Shown here: one piece after another, positions 9,593-18,372 of the stretch
Layout: every line of letters begins with the position of its first letter
Numbering within the stretch: position 1 is the first letter of the stretch
From: Cytophagales bacterium
GTDB lineage: Bacteria; Bacteroidota; Bacteroidia; Cytophagales; Cyclobacteriaceae
Direction: 5' to 3'
NCBI GenBank assembly: GCA_020402945.1
Contig: JADBYQ010000016.1
Location: forward strand, 1 to 64,000
Length of the DNA stretch: 64,000 nt
Program-made: the position numbers and the translations under genes
Notes under the pieces: generated by a model
Seen by the model: the letters and a program-made list of their open reading frames with translations, nothing else
Databases searched by the model: none
Told to the model about the DNA's origin: nothing

Positions 9593-10843
9593 ATGCTTGT
9601 TAAAAAACTCGCAGCACCTTTAATCAACGAGAAGTTACTGCAACAGGCAGAGCATTGCTACATCGCTTCGGCTTCTATCTCAGAGGCAGGATTTGATTTT
9701 GTCCGTAGCCGGATTCCGCCCAAATGTAAAATGGATATAGTGACAGGATTGGATGTGCCTACGTCACCACAAGTACTCAGACGGATTTGGAGAAACTATC
9801 AAGGGAGAATTACGCTGAACGTGTATACCCACAATGTATTTCACTCGAACGTGTACATTTTCGATTTGCCCTTTCGCAAAGCGGTGGCTTTTATTGGCTC
9901 CGGAGATTTTACGCTGGACGGCATCAAGGATCGGGAAGAACTTTTTTATAAGATCACCGATGCCAAGCAGATCGAAGAACTGAAGTCGTGGTTTACCGGC
10001 TACTTCGAGTTTGCGGAGCCATTGACAGAAGCGCTGATGCAGGAGTATGAATTGCTTTATCCTTCCTTCAAGCAGCGAGAGATAGCTTCGCGGCAAGAGA
10101 AAGAGGAATTCATTTCGCTTACCACTGCTGGATTTAATTGGGAGACCATCAAGTTTAAAAACCAATTTTTTCAAAAGGCACATTACCTCACGTTTGCCAA
10201 TGACAGAGCGAAACTGACTACACAAGAGGTGGTTGCGCAGCGCGAAGAGGCGCGAAACAAACTGGTTCAATTGCATGATTCCGTCAAAGAGCATGTGCAT
10301 AAACTGAATTTGTTTGAAAACGCAGATATTAATTGTCTTGTCAGCAGTGTTGATCCAACTCACTACTCTAACAAAAAGGTAAGGAGCCTTTCGATTAGTT
10401 ATGGAAGGGGAGAAGCTGAGTTGAAAAAGATCAGTCAAGAGATTAAGTTGGAGGATGTAGTTCAGTTTCAACTAAGCATCAAGCTACAATCGATAGAAGT
10501 ATCGTTGTATTGTGGAATAGGAAAAGGCAAAGTAGATCGCGAATATGTGAAGGACAAGATGTTGGAAGAGGAATACCGGAATCAGTTCTTTAAATTATCA
10601 ACTGGGTTAGGTGCAGGGTATTGGATTGAAGTGATGGGGGAGAAGCGAAAAGTCGAAACCTTTCAACAGGCAGAGATGCTGGCGGAGTTTACAAAGTCTG
10701 ATGATTGGCGGTATTACGCTTTTAATGTTGGTAAAAAATATTCACCGGGCGATCCGGCCATTAGTTCGGACAACATTAGCAAAACGATAATGCAGGAGTT
10801 TGATAAACTTGTTTTGCTCTACTCGCACTTATTGAAAGTTTGA
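9593..10843 (+). CDS. PLD-like domain protein with altered HKD motif
   Basis: 416 aa, no signal peptide. The N-terminal 130 residues fit a phospholipase D-like nuclease fold: strand YIASASIS, then FHSNVYIFD (His84-Ser-Asn86) and GSGDFTLDG (102-110) followed by an acidic pair. Active PLD-like nucleases have HxK, but here the Lys position is Asn86, so activity is doubtful or altered. The remaining 280 residues are unfamiliar, with charged helical stretches. It lies 14 bp downstream of fadH and may be co-transcribed. Similar PLD-like domains occur in restriction enzymes and helicases; I cannot assign a role here. Confidence 0.6.
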   Translation: MLVKKLAAPLINEKLLQQAEHCYIASASISEAGFDFVRSRIPPKCKMDIVTGLDVPTSPQVLRRIWRNYQGRITLNVYTHNVFHSNVYIFDLPFRKAVAFIGSGDFTLDGIKDREELFYKITDAKQIEELKSWFTGYFEFAEPLTEALMQEYELLYPSFKQREIASRQEKEEFISLTTAGFNWETIKFKNQFFQKAHYLTFANDRAKLTTQEVVAQREEARNKLVQLHDSVKEHVHKLNLFENADINCLVSSVDPTHYSNKKVRSLSISYGRGEAELKKISQEIKLEDVVQFQLSIKLQSIEVSLYCGIGKGKVDREYVKDKMLEEEYRNQFFKLSTGLGAGYWIEVMGEKRKVETFQQAEMLAEFTKSDDWRYYAFNVGKKYSPGDPAISSDNISKTIMQEFDKLVLLYSHLLKV

Positions 10844-11008
10844 ACGCTTAGCTTTAATTACACCCTGCCAAATTTTGGCGAGCCCATTCGCTGGGATTGG
10901 GTATATTTTAACTCAATTAATTGGTTATGTCAGTCAGATTAAAGCAATTATACAACGTCAGATTGTCTCGTCCTGCAATAGATTTACACGATTTAATGTG
11001 TAAACAAG

Positions 11009-11350
11009 ATGAGAAAATCAGAAAAAACTGTTTAAGAGCGAGAAGCTATGATAGCAGCGTATTTGTTGGGCGATACCACGTATCGTAAATTAGGGGTCAA
11101 ATATGGGGTTGACTTCAGAGCCATCTATCATTGGGTAACAAGATTTCAAGGAAAACCAATGAAGAAAATAAACCCCAAAATCAAATCAGCTGATGAACTT
11201 GCTCAGGATGATTTGCCTACTAATTTAAAGCAATTACAGGAAGAACTTCGCAAAGCAAAGCTGCACAACAAGTTGCTCAATGCTATCATTGACATTGCCG
11301 AGGGGCGACTTAAAATCGATATCCGAAAAAAGCCTGGTACCAAGCAGTAG
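11009..11350 (+). pseudogene. IS3-type transposase OrfA remnant (HTH), with internal stop
   Basis: In one frame from ATG 11009 the sequence reads MRKSEKTV, then TAA (11033-11035), then continues EREAMIAAYLLGDTTYRKLGVKYGVD-like text to 11350. The readable part is a helix-turn-helix (TYRKLGVKYGVDFRAIYHW) followed by a leucine-rich coiled coil, as in IS3-family OrfA. No OrfB/DDE integrase follows. An open frame of 100 aa from 11048 remains but probably represents a dead fragment. Confidence 0.65.
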
Positions 11351-11631
11351 AGCAGGTAGGACAAAGTACGCCTCGTTGTATAAACGAGCTTTGTTGCATT
11401 GTCATCCGAGTAAATTATAAATTGAGAGAGGGAAAGCGCGGAGGGGGTGGCTTTGAGAGTCCAAAAAAATCCTCTTGAATGAGTCAGAATACCAATATTT
11501 TTCAAAAGCTTAATTTTAGTCGGATGACAGTAATTCTATTGCATGATTTGGGTTGAAATTGTTGCGAATAATTTCCTATTTTGTATTGGTTCAGACAACC
11601 CTGTTTAGTATTCACGTAGCATTTTTATACT
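11351..11631. other. Intergenic region with mobile-element debris
   Basis: Contains a 10-bp inverted repeat TGTCATCCGA / TCGGATGACA (11400-11409 and 11520-11529). It also holds an orphan end resembling the miniature element right terminus (CTATTGCATGATTTGGG, 11536-11552, then TTGAA). No matching left end is visible. No gene is recognised. Confidence 0.5.
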
Positions 11632-11910
11632 ATGAACATTTTTGTAGCCCGTTTAAATTTTAAAACCAGACGCGAAGATCTGGAGGCAGCTTTTGCAAAA
11701 TTTGGTCAGGTAACCTCCGCAAAAATTATTAAAGATCGTGACACTGGCCGATCGAAAGGTTTTGGTTTTGTAGAAATGGCAAACGATGCAGAAGCCCAAG
11801 CTGCTATTGCCGCACTTAACGAAACAGAACTGGATGGCCGAGCGATAGCGGTAAAACCCGCCAATCCGAAAACCGAAGGCGGGGGAGCAACCCAGGCACA
11901 ACAATCCTGA
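11632..11910 (+). CDS. RNA-binding protein with one RRM domain
   Basis: 92 aa. RNP-2 is IFVARL (residues 3-8) and RNP-1 is KGFGFVEM (42-49), which make a complete single RRM. A short Gly/Ala/Gln-rich tail follows. Such small RRM proteins are common in Bacteroidota and Cyanobacteria and are presumed to bind single-stranded RNA, often with links to cold or stress responses. It is transcribed alone, about 65 bp before the transporter gene, which may have its own promoter. Confidence 0.9.
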   Translation: MNIFVARLNFKTRREDLEAAFAKFGQVTSAKIIKDRDTGRSKGFGFVEMANDAEAQAAIAALNETELDGRAIAVKPANPKTEGGGATQAQQS

Positions 11911-11974
11911 CAACCTTAACAGTTATATTTGAAGCGAGGGGAAGCCTTCGGTGTTTTATTTTTCTTAGACAACT

Positions 11975-13441
11975 ATGACAAAATCGTTTACTATCGACCG
12001 GCAAAAATTGATTGGCTTTATAGCTGGCCCACTTGTCTTTTTTATTTTGTTGCCCATCATTCCCGATTCATTTATATCGCCCTCAGCAGGTAAAGTTCTG
12101 TCGCTGGCTGCTTGGATTATCATTTGGTGGATGACGGAAGCAGTACCCATTGCCATTACAGCTTTGTTGCCGTTGGTGTTGTTTCCGTTTATGGGAGTGA
12201 TGAAGATGAGTGAGGCTGCAGCACCCTATGCAAATCCGATTGTGTTTTTATTTATGGGTGGATTTATGATTGCCCTCGGTTTAGAAAAACATCGGCTGCA
12301 CGAACGGGTAGCCCTCAACTTGATTAAGATCACTGGTACTTCGGGTAACGGAATAATTTTAGGGTTTATGATTTCTACGGCTTTTATTAGCATGTGGATA
12401 AGCAACACCGCTACCGCCATGATGATGCTGCCCATTGTGCTTTCAGTCATTAACTTATTAAAGAGTGAACCTTCCGCCTCGCACGAGTTACTTCCAAAGG
12501 GCGAACGAAATTTTGCAATTGGGTTGTTGTTGATTGTAGGCTATGGTTCTAGTATTGGCGGCATCGGCACCATCATCGGCACGCCACCCAATGTGGTGTT
12601 TGCGGGGTTGCTTGACCAATTCTATCATCGGAAACTGGATTTTGGAAAATGGATGCTCGTGGGTGTACCCATCATGGTTCTGTTACTGACTTCTATGTAT
12701 TTCTTGATCACGAGAATTTTGTTTAAAAATGGAATCAACAAAGTGAGAGGCAGCGATGAACTGATCAAATCAAAATTACTGGAATTAGGCAGATTGCGTA
12801 AGGAAGAAAAACTGGTAATGGCGATTTTTGGCATCACCTGTCTGCTTTGGATTTTTCAGCAGCCGATCAATATTCTTTTGAAAAAAGAAATGCTGAACGA
12901 CACGAACGTAGCCATGATGGGAGGTATTCTAATGTTTATTGTGCCGGTAGATTGGAAGCAGATGAGTTTTTTGTTGAAGTGGACCGACACAGAGAAGATG
13001 GCTTGGGGCATTTTGATTTTATTTGGAGGTGGTTTGTGTCTGGCTCAAGGTTTGTCAAGTGCGGGTATCATACAAGCGGTGGGCGCAAAAATTGCCGCGA
13101 GCAGTCCTTCTGTTAATTGGTTAATTTTTGGGTTGATTGTAGCTGCTGTTTTTATTACCGAGCTCATGAGCAACGTGGCACTGGTCCAAATCTTTTTACC
13201 TGTGGTGTTTGGTATCGCTACCAACCTTGGCATCGACCCTATTTTGATGGGTATGCCCGTGACTATTGGCGCCAGCATGGCGTTTATGTTTCCGGTAGCG
13301 ACTCCACCGAATGCCATCGTATTTAGTAGCGGTCACATGAAAATGAAGCACATGATGAAGGCCGGCATTTGGCTCAATATTATTTCAATTGCACTAATTT
13401 ATTTGGCTTCGGTTACGTTGATGAGGTGGGTGTATGGTTAG
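11975..13441 (+). CDS. DASS/SLC13-family sodium-coupled anion (dicarboxylate) symporter
   Basis: 488 aa with about 12 transmembrane helices. It carries the two SNT-type substrate/sodium motifs of the family: SNTATAMMMLP (143-153) and MSNVALVQIFLP near residue 395, where Thr is replaced by Val. The conserved TPPNAIVFSSG region lies near the C-terminus. The family imports citrate, succinate or sulfate with Na+; the substrate cannot be read from sequence. It is convergent with the AAA ATPase gene, and a palindrome between them (13513-13555) may terminate both. Confidence 0.88.
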   Translation: MTKSFTIDRQKLIGFIAGPLVFFILLPIIPDSFISPSAGKVLSLAAWIIIWWMTEAVPIAITALLPLVLFPFMGVMKMSEAAAPYANPIVFLFMGGFMIALGLEKHRLHERVALNLIKITGTSGNGIILGFMISTAFISMWISNTATAMMMLPIVLSVINLLKSEPSASHELLPKGERNFAIGLLLIVGYGSSIGGIGTIIGTPPNVVFAGLLDQFYHRKLDFGKWMLVGVPIMVLLLTSMYFLITRILFKNGINKVRGSDELIKSKLLELGRLRKEEKLVMAIFGITCLLWIFQQPINILLKKEMLNDTNVAMMGGILMFIVPVDWKQMSFLLKWTDTEKMAWGILILFGGGLCLAQGLSSAGIIQAVGAKIAASSPSVNWLIFGLIVAAVFITELMSNVALVQIFLPVVFGIATNLGIDPILMGMPVTIGASMAFMFPVATPPNAIVFSSGHMKMKHMMKAGIWLNIISIALIYLASVTLMRWVYG

Positions 13442-13512
13442 TGGATTTTTGCTATTAAAAGCGAACTGTTATCTTTCCTTTTGGTAGAGTGTTAAGTTTT
13501 TAATCCAAAATA

Positions 13513-13555
13513 AACCCCGTTATTTCAAAATTGAATTTCGAAATTACTGGGTTTC
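13513..13555. repeat. 43-bp palindrome, 3' flank of AAA ATPase gene
   Basis: Imperfect palindrome with arms AAACCCCGTTATTTC / GAAATTACTGGGTTT. It aligns without gaps to 14745-14787 (35 of 43 bases identical). It ends 4 bp from the stop codon of the ATPase gene and could also act as a terminator for it. Confidence 0.75.
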
Positions 13556-13558
13556 CTT

Positions 13559-14725
13559 TTACAAATTAGGTAAAAACATTTTCAAGAAGGTTGTTAAGGA
13601 ACAAATTCTCACACCCTGTCCATTCAAATAGTTTTCGGACGAAGGCGTGATCACAAACCCGTTTTTACATTTCAGATCTTGCAAGCCAATGTAAAATCCT
13701 TTTGATAGTATAGGCGCGTTGCTGAATTTTATTTCTACGCATGCCACTACCTTGTTGCCTTTCTCTAGAACTACATCCGTCTCTGCGCCATCGTGCGTCC
13801 GGTAATAGTACATCCTCAATTGGTCAGGTTTTGAATTGTAGATTTGCTCAATCACATATCCTTCCCAGGAGTTACCTATAATTACATTTGATTTTAAATC
13901 TTCGATATCGTCAAAATGCAACAGCCGGTGTAGCACTCCGGAATCTCTTAAGTATAGCTTTGGCGACTTGATCAGTCTCTTTTTTGAATTATGCGAGTAA
14001 GCTGGCAACCGATGGATGATGAATGCGCCCTCCAAAAAATCAAAATACCGCGAGGCTGTCGGGCCCGTAACACCCAATGACCGACTGAAATTCTCAACCT
14101 GTAAAATATTACCATGAAAGTGAGCAATCATCGTCCACATTTTTTGCATGACGCTTCTCGTAAAATTGATGTTGTAAATCAAGTTTAAGTCTCTTTCTAA
14201 ATAGGACTTGATAAAAAAATCTAACCATTGCTTTGCGCTAACCGCTTGCCGTGGCGAATAAGCAGAGGGAAAACCACCCCTGAACCAATGTCTTTCTAAC
14301 ATAGGCTTAGTACCTGTTTCTAAAAGCGAAAAGGGAGATAGTTCAACATATGCAATTCTTCCGGCAAGCGATTCAGAGGCACCTTTAATTAGTTCCGGAG
14401 AGGCAGAGCCTGTTAATATAAACCGACCTGCCATCCGCTTTTCGTCAATCAACGGACGAAGTAGTTGAAAGAGTTCTGGCATAAATTGTACTTCATCAAC
14501 GATAATACATTTATCATGATGTTGAGCCAAGTATGATTCGGCATCTTGTAACTTAAGCCTATCGGTTGGCCTCTCTAGGTCTAGATAAAGAATCGGCTTT
14601 TTGACAATAAGGGCGAGCCGCTTTACTAAAGTAGTTTTGCCCACTTGCCTCGGCCCTAGCACACAAACTGCCGGAAAATGCTTTATCAGTTGCAGCAATT
14701 GCTTTTCTAACTTTCTTTTGATCAT
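13559..14725 (-). CDS. AAA-type ATPase with C-terminal DUF4143
   Basis: 388 aa. Walker A GPRQVGKT (24-31), Walker B CIIVDEVQ (73-80), sensor-1-like FILTGSASP, then a DUF4143 winged-helix/nuclease-like region with YYRTHDGAETDVVLE. This family is abundant and patchy in Bacteroidota and Archaea, and its function is unknown. The gene lies between two copies of one 43-bp palindrome (13513-13555 and 14745-14787), which suggests a small cassette. It separates a DASS transporter from the ATP-grasp operon and shares no transcription unit with them. A second paralogue is at 46416-47711. Confidence 0.88.
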   Translation of the reverse strand: MIKRKLEKQLLQLIKHFPAVCVLGPRQVGKTTLVKRLALIVKKPILYLDLERPTDRLKLQDAESYLAQHHDKCIIVDEVQFMPELFQLLRPLIDEKRMAGRFILTGSASPELIKGASESLAGRIAYVELSPFSLLETGTKPMLERHWFRGGFPSAYSPRQAVSAKQWLDFFIKSYLERDLNLIYNINFTRSVMQKMWTMIAHFHGNILQVENFSRSLGVTGPTASRYFDFLEGAFIIHRLPAYSHNSKKRLIKSPKLYLRDSGVLHRLLHFDDIEDLKSNVIIGNSWEGYVIEQIYNSKPDQLRMYYYRTHDGAETDVVLEKGNKVVACVEIKFSNAPILSKGFYIGLQDLKCKNGFVITPSSENYLNGQGVRICSLTTFLKMFLPNL

Positions 14726-14744
14726 GCTACAAAAGTAAAAATTT

Positions 14745-14787
14745 AACCCCGTAATATCAAAATGCCATTTTGAGATTACGGGGTTTC
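14745..14787. repeat. 43-bp palindrome, 5' flank of AAA ATPase gene
   Basis: Arms AACCCCGTAAT (14745-14755) and ATTACGGGGTT (14775-14785) with additional inner pairing TCAAAAT / ATTTTGA. It lies 20 bp upstream of the ATPase start and 27 bp past the stop of the GCS2 gene. It is 81% identical to 13513-13555. Confidence 0.78.
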
Positions 14788-14813
14788 TATTTTATTGAAT
14801 CTGTCGTTTTTCG

Positions 14814-16055
14814 TTAAGGAATAAACATCTTATTCTGCGCCAGGCATCCGCTCAATTGGCGATAGACTTTTTTGACGGCTTCCTGCGAATGATCTCCATT
14901 CAAGGATTTAATAATACGATCGGAGAGAGAACCCTCTGTTAGAATAACGGATAGCTCAGGCTTCCATTTTTCTAAAGCTGTATTTCCAGAAGCAATCAGT
15001 CGGTCAATGATCTTCTGCCAAACATCTTTTGTAGTGCTTGGGGTGGTAATTCCAAAAGCATGAAGATATTCCAGCGAATCGATTTGAGTTTTTAATCCAT
15101 GAGTGATAGCCCGATCAAAAATAGTTACCAGGGAATCGGTCTTAAACTTCATCTGCTCTTCGAGTGAAATGAATTTTTCGTTCACTAGCGCCTTCAATGT
15201 TTCGATCACTAATTCAATGATGGCCATGTCTGCCGAGGGACATTCTTGTACATCCATTACTCGGATTTCAATGGAACCTCGATCAAAACGAGGAATTGCA
15301 CCCCTGGAGTTTACCCAAATCGGATTTAAGATGTTTGCCTTGTCATACACGGCAATATCGGATTTGATCTTCTCGTAGATTGAGTTCAAATAATTTCTTT
15401 TCGAAAAAATGGCTTCGGGTATTACTTTGCCTGTGATGGATGGAATTTTGGCTTGATTCGTTTTATAAAAATTCAAACGTGTATCAAGCACGCCTGTCAA
15501 TTTCCCATCAAATATGGGCGAACTGGCGCACAAGGCAGGCAGCAGTGGCAAGATTAATCGAACGGCTGCATGTAGCTTTGCGAATTCTTCGTCATCGTAA
15601 AACGGTAAGTTTAGATGAGTGCTTTGTAGGTTTGACCAACCATGCCCTTTGGTATCGAAGATGGTGTCATACAATTCATACACTTCGTTACTGTCGTGTG
15701 GCCACAGTTTTGTTTCCTTTAGTGGATCCATAAACGGATGGGCTGCTGTGGGCATCAGCATGGCATTGTGCTGTCCGAGTATGGCGTTGATTTTTTTGAT
15801 GTCGTCTGCGAAACCATTTTCCAGTGCATTGAAATTTAACTCTGGCCTGGTGGATTTTAGTTCAATCACATGCAGTACCAATTCGTTTGACCACGTAACG
15901 ATCCCATTCTCAAAGTCGCTGCCATACTCACCCAATTCATGTTTGAGCACTTCATCGGTGATGGGCTTCACGGCCAATGTATCTTTGTCTACCATCATGT
16001 ACTCCAGTTCGATGCCGTAGCCTTGGAATAAGTGAATGCGAGAGGGTTGGGTCAT
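14814..16055 (-). CDS. GCS2-family carboxylate-amine ligase (glutamate-cysteine ligase-like)
   Basis: 413 aa, of the glutamate-cysteine ligase 2 / YbdK superfamily. It has the N-terminal metal-binding GIELEYM motif (about 14-20), a central region with HLNLPF and TRLNFY, and the GSIEIRVMDVQECPS motif in the C-terminal half. The family joins an amino group to the gamma-carboxylate of glutamate or a related substrate, using ATP. The start overlaps the stop of the RimK-like gene (ATGA), so the two are co-translated. Together with an ATP-grasp ligase and a C39 peptidase it suggests synthesis or modification of a short peptide. The substrate is unknown. Confidence 0.88.
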   Translation of the reverse strand: MTQPSRIHLFQGYGIELEYMMVDKDTLAVKPITDEVLKHELGEYGSDFENGIVTWSNELVLHVIELKSTRPELNFNALENGFADDIKKINAILGQHNAMLMPTAAHPFMDPLKETKLWPHDSNEVYELYDTIFDTKGHGWSNLQSTHLNLPFYDDEEFAKLHAAVRLILPLLPALCASSPIFDGKLTGVLDTRLNFYKTNQAKIPSITGKVIPEAIFSKRNYLNSIYEKIKSDIAVYDKANILNPIWVNSRGAIPRFDRGSIEIRVMDVQECPSADMAIIELVIETLKALVNEKFISLEEQMKFKTDSLVTIFDRAITHGLKTQIDSLEYLHAFGITTPSTTKDVWQKIIDRLIASGNTALEKWKPELSVILTEGSLSDRIIKSLNGDHSQEAVKKVYRQLSGCLAQNKMFIP

Positions 16056-17500
16056 TTGTCAGCTTTTATTTTGTTCAAAAATACTTCCATAATTGTATCG
16101 TACAATTTGTCTTTCAGTATTTTGTCTTCAATGCCTGCATCGATATTCGGATTGTCATTGATCTCAATTACATAAAATTTGTCATCAATTTCTTTCATGT
16201 CAACTCCGTACAGGCTTTTGCCAATGAGTGAAGTGGCCTTCAGGGCTGTCTTTAATAAGCCGGAAGGTGCTTGGTCAATGGCAATACACTCTACTTCGCC
16301 ATCTCTCGATTTTTCTTTGTTCGCATTCCAGTTAACAATCTGCCAGTGGTGCGAAGCCATAAAGTATTTACACACATAAATAACCTGGCCATCAATGATC
16401 CCAACTCGCCAGTCAAATGGGGTTGGTAAAAATTCCTGGGCAATGAGCAAGTCTGATTTTTCAAACATGCTTTCTCTCACGTTCTTGAACTCTTCCAATG
16501 ACTCAATTTTAAAAACGCCTTTCGAGAATGCGCCATCCGGCTGTTTCAGGATAAAGGGGAAAGCCATCTTTTCTGATAGTTTGTCGCAGTTTTCTTCAGA
16601 AATTACGAAAGACTTTGGTGTGAGAATTTTGTGCGCGCTCAATAATTCATGCATATATACCTTGTTGGTACATTTCAAAATCGACTGAGGGTCATCCATG
16701 ACTACTAATCCAAGCGATTCTGCTTTCTTGGCAAATCGAAAGGTGTGATGATTGACGTTGGTTGTCTCTCTGATAAAAAGTGCATCGTACTGGATCAGCT
16801 GATCGAAATCATTTTTGGTGATGAACTCGGTATTGAACCCTGATTCCAGTGCGGCTTTGTAAAATCTTTTCAATGCCCGGTCATCGGAGGGAGGATTCTT
16901 GTCGTCCGGGTTGACGAGAATAGCGAGATCGTATTTCTTTTTATCCGGTTTATAATCGCGTTTGCGATGCAGGTATTTTTCCAGTGCTTGTGCCAACAAA
17001 GGCTTGTCAGACTCAGGTACTTCTTTGATGCTGATGGGCTTAATATTGTGCAACACCCATTTGTGTTTTCGGGCGAAAGATGCGCGTAGCGAGGGGGCTT
17101 GTACCAACTGAAAGAGTTGCAAGGCCAGTCGGTTTAAGTGCTCGGCCTGTGCATTCCCAAAATAGATATTAAATTCTACTTGCTGGTAAGGTTCATTTTT
17201 AAATGTACTTTGAATCAACTCGTCAAAATCCTGAGAGTCATCGCGCAAGATAGATGGAAAGCGAAGATCCTGAATGGTTGATACGCCAGGAAGTACTTTG
17301 TGATTTCGAGCTTCTGCCAGAAGGGAAACATAGTAGCCTTCGCTTTGGTATTGATACGACTTACATAGGTTAATGACCTTTAGATTTTTTACCGATTGAT
17401 AGGCCTCCTCAGAAATATATTTATCAGGCGTTATTACTTCCACATCTTCCACATTAAACTTCCACGACTCTGGTTTTTCAACTACAATGAGCTTGGGCAT
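16052..17500 (-). CDS. RimK-like ATP-grasp ligase with RLAN N-terminal domain
   Basis: 482 aa. The N-terminal half (about 20-170) fits the RimK-like ATP-grasp N-terminal (RLAN) domain. The C-terminal half (about 250-478) is an ATP-grasp fold with FPFILKQPDGAFSKGVFKIE, a DWRVGIIDGQVIYVCKYF strand pair and the metal-binding end FYVIEINDNPNIDAG. Such enzymes form amide bonds through acyl-phosphates, typically adding amino acids to a carboxylate. It is the third gene of the RMD1/C39/RimK/GCS2 set, with a 155-bp AT-rich gap upstream and a 4-bp overlap downstream. Product and acceptor are unknown. Confidence 0.88.
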   Translation of the reverse strand: MPKLIVVEKPESWKFNVEDVEVITPDKYISEEAYQSVKNLKVINLCKSYQYQSEGYYVSLLAEARNHKVLPGVSTIQDLRFPSILRDDSQDFDELIQSTFKNEPYQQVEFNIYFGNAQAEHLNRLALQLFQLVQAPSLRASFARKHKWVLHNIKPISIKEVPESDKPLLAQALEKYLHRKRDYKPDKKKYDLAILVNPDDKNPPSDDRALKRFYKAALESGFNTEFITKNDFDQLIQYDALFIRETTNVNHHTFRFAKKAESLGLVVMDDPQSILKCTNKVYMHELLSAHKILTPKSFVISEENCDKLSEKMAFPFILKQPDGAFSKGVFKIESLEEFKNVRESMFEKSDLLIAQEFLPTPFDWRVGIIDGQVIYVCKYFMASHHWQIVNWNANKEKSRDGEVECIAIDQAPSGLLKTALKATSLIGKSLYGVDMKEIDDKFYVIEINDNPNIDAGIEDKILKDKLYDTIMEVFLNKIKADK

Positions 17501-17655
17501 AGTTCAAATTTGAAAATGTGATGAGTTGAAGATTTGAAAATTGACTTGGTTAAAATTAGCAGGGCATTCTTTTGAAAAGACTAATTTGAAAATTGAGCAA
17601 TTACGCCTCGTATCATTTTCAAATTTACAAATTTTCAAATTTTCAAATCCCGGGA
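17501..17655. repeat. AT-rich gap with repeated CAAATTTTCAAAT motifs
   Basis: Between the C39 peptidase stop and the RimK start. Several copies of TTTGAAAAT / ATTTTCAAA occur in both orientations (for example 17505-17515 and 17616-17647). It could form secondary structure in the operon mRNA or be a decayed repeat. No gene is present. Confidence 0.5.
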
Positions 17656-18372
17656 TCATTTTTTTGGTTCAATGACTAGTAAGTTAGCATCATAGGTAAC
17701 AATCCCCAGCATAATGCTGTTGATCAGTCGATCAAAGCTGACGCTATAATACTGGCTTTGTAATGGATTGGGGTTCATGGGATCTGCCAGATAAATCGTA
17801 TTAGTAGCTTCTTCGTAACCGTTGATGATTACAAAATGTCCCACAGGCTCGCCTTTGATGCTATCGTATTTATTAGTGGCAGGTATCTCACGCTGTGTTC
17901 CGTACAAATAAGTAGCGCTTAATCCAGTAAGTATAGGAGTTGATTTTTTAAGATACTTTTTCAATAGGTGGTGATCCAATTCTGTTTGCTGAATGGTGCC
18001 ACCTGATTCAATAAACTTGATATAGGCTTTTGAGGCCACTAGTAATTTTTTACTGCGAAACTTATACCTCATTTGTTTTTTGAGGTTGTCGATCATTTTG
18101 TTTTGTGAAAGTGAGAACCAGGAAGGATCGAACACATTCAAATTGTAAGTATAAATATGTGCTTTATAGCCGCGTTTCAACGCATGATTGCCGAGCATAA
18201 CGGCCAGCGTGCCTCCGGTTTTTAAGCTTTTAACCTCATTGACTACGTCCTTCAAAGGAATATCGTCATGATAATATTGGTAGATGGCATGTAGACAAGT
18301 GGGGCCACAAGTAATGTCATCCGGCTGAGCCTTTATATCAAAATTAAGAAACAGGGCCTGCCGATCAGACAT
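17656..18372 (-). CDS. C39-like cysteine peptidase
   Basis: 238 aa, no signal peptide. The catalytic Cys is expected at Cys22 in DDITCGPTCLHA, His in GHFVIINGY (about 183), and Asp in YLADPMNP (about 199), matching the papain-like peptidase C39 arrangement. C39 domains usually cleave leader peptides after double-glycine motifs; this one is free-standing and cytoplasmic, not fused to an ABC exporter. Its start overlaps the RMD1 gene by 8 bp. In this operon it could process a peptide substrate or remove amino acids added by the two ligases; that role is inferred. Confidence 0.82.
   Translation of the reverse strand: MSDRQALFLNFDIKAQPDDITCGPTCLHAIYQYYHDDIPLKDVVNEVKSLKTGGTLAVMLGNHALKRGYKAHIYTYNLNVFDPSWFSLSQNKMIDNLKKQMRYKFRSKKLLVASKAYIKFIESGGTIQQTELDHHLLKKYLKKSTPILTGLSATYLYGTQREIPATNKYDSIKGEPVGHFVIINGYEEATNTIYLADPMNPNPLQSQYYSVSFDRLINSIMLGIVTYDANLLVIEPKK

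Noticed and set aside
9764-10471. 235-aa open frame on the minus strand
   Set aside because: It lies fully inside the PLD-like gene on the other strand, has no domain-like pattern and reflects composition of the real gene.
11911-11974. Possible terminator between the RRM gene and the transporter
   Set aside because: The GGGGAAGCCTTCGG stretch forms only a weak stem and lacks a clear T-run directly after it.
17501-17655. Possible CRISPR-like array because of repeated CAAATTTTCAAAT units
   Set aside because: Units are short, irregular and partly overlapping, with no regular spacers and no cas genes.
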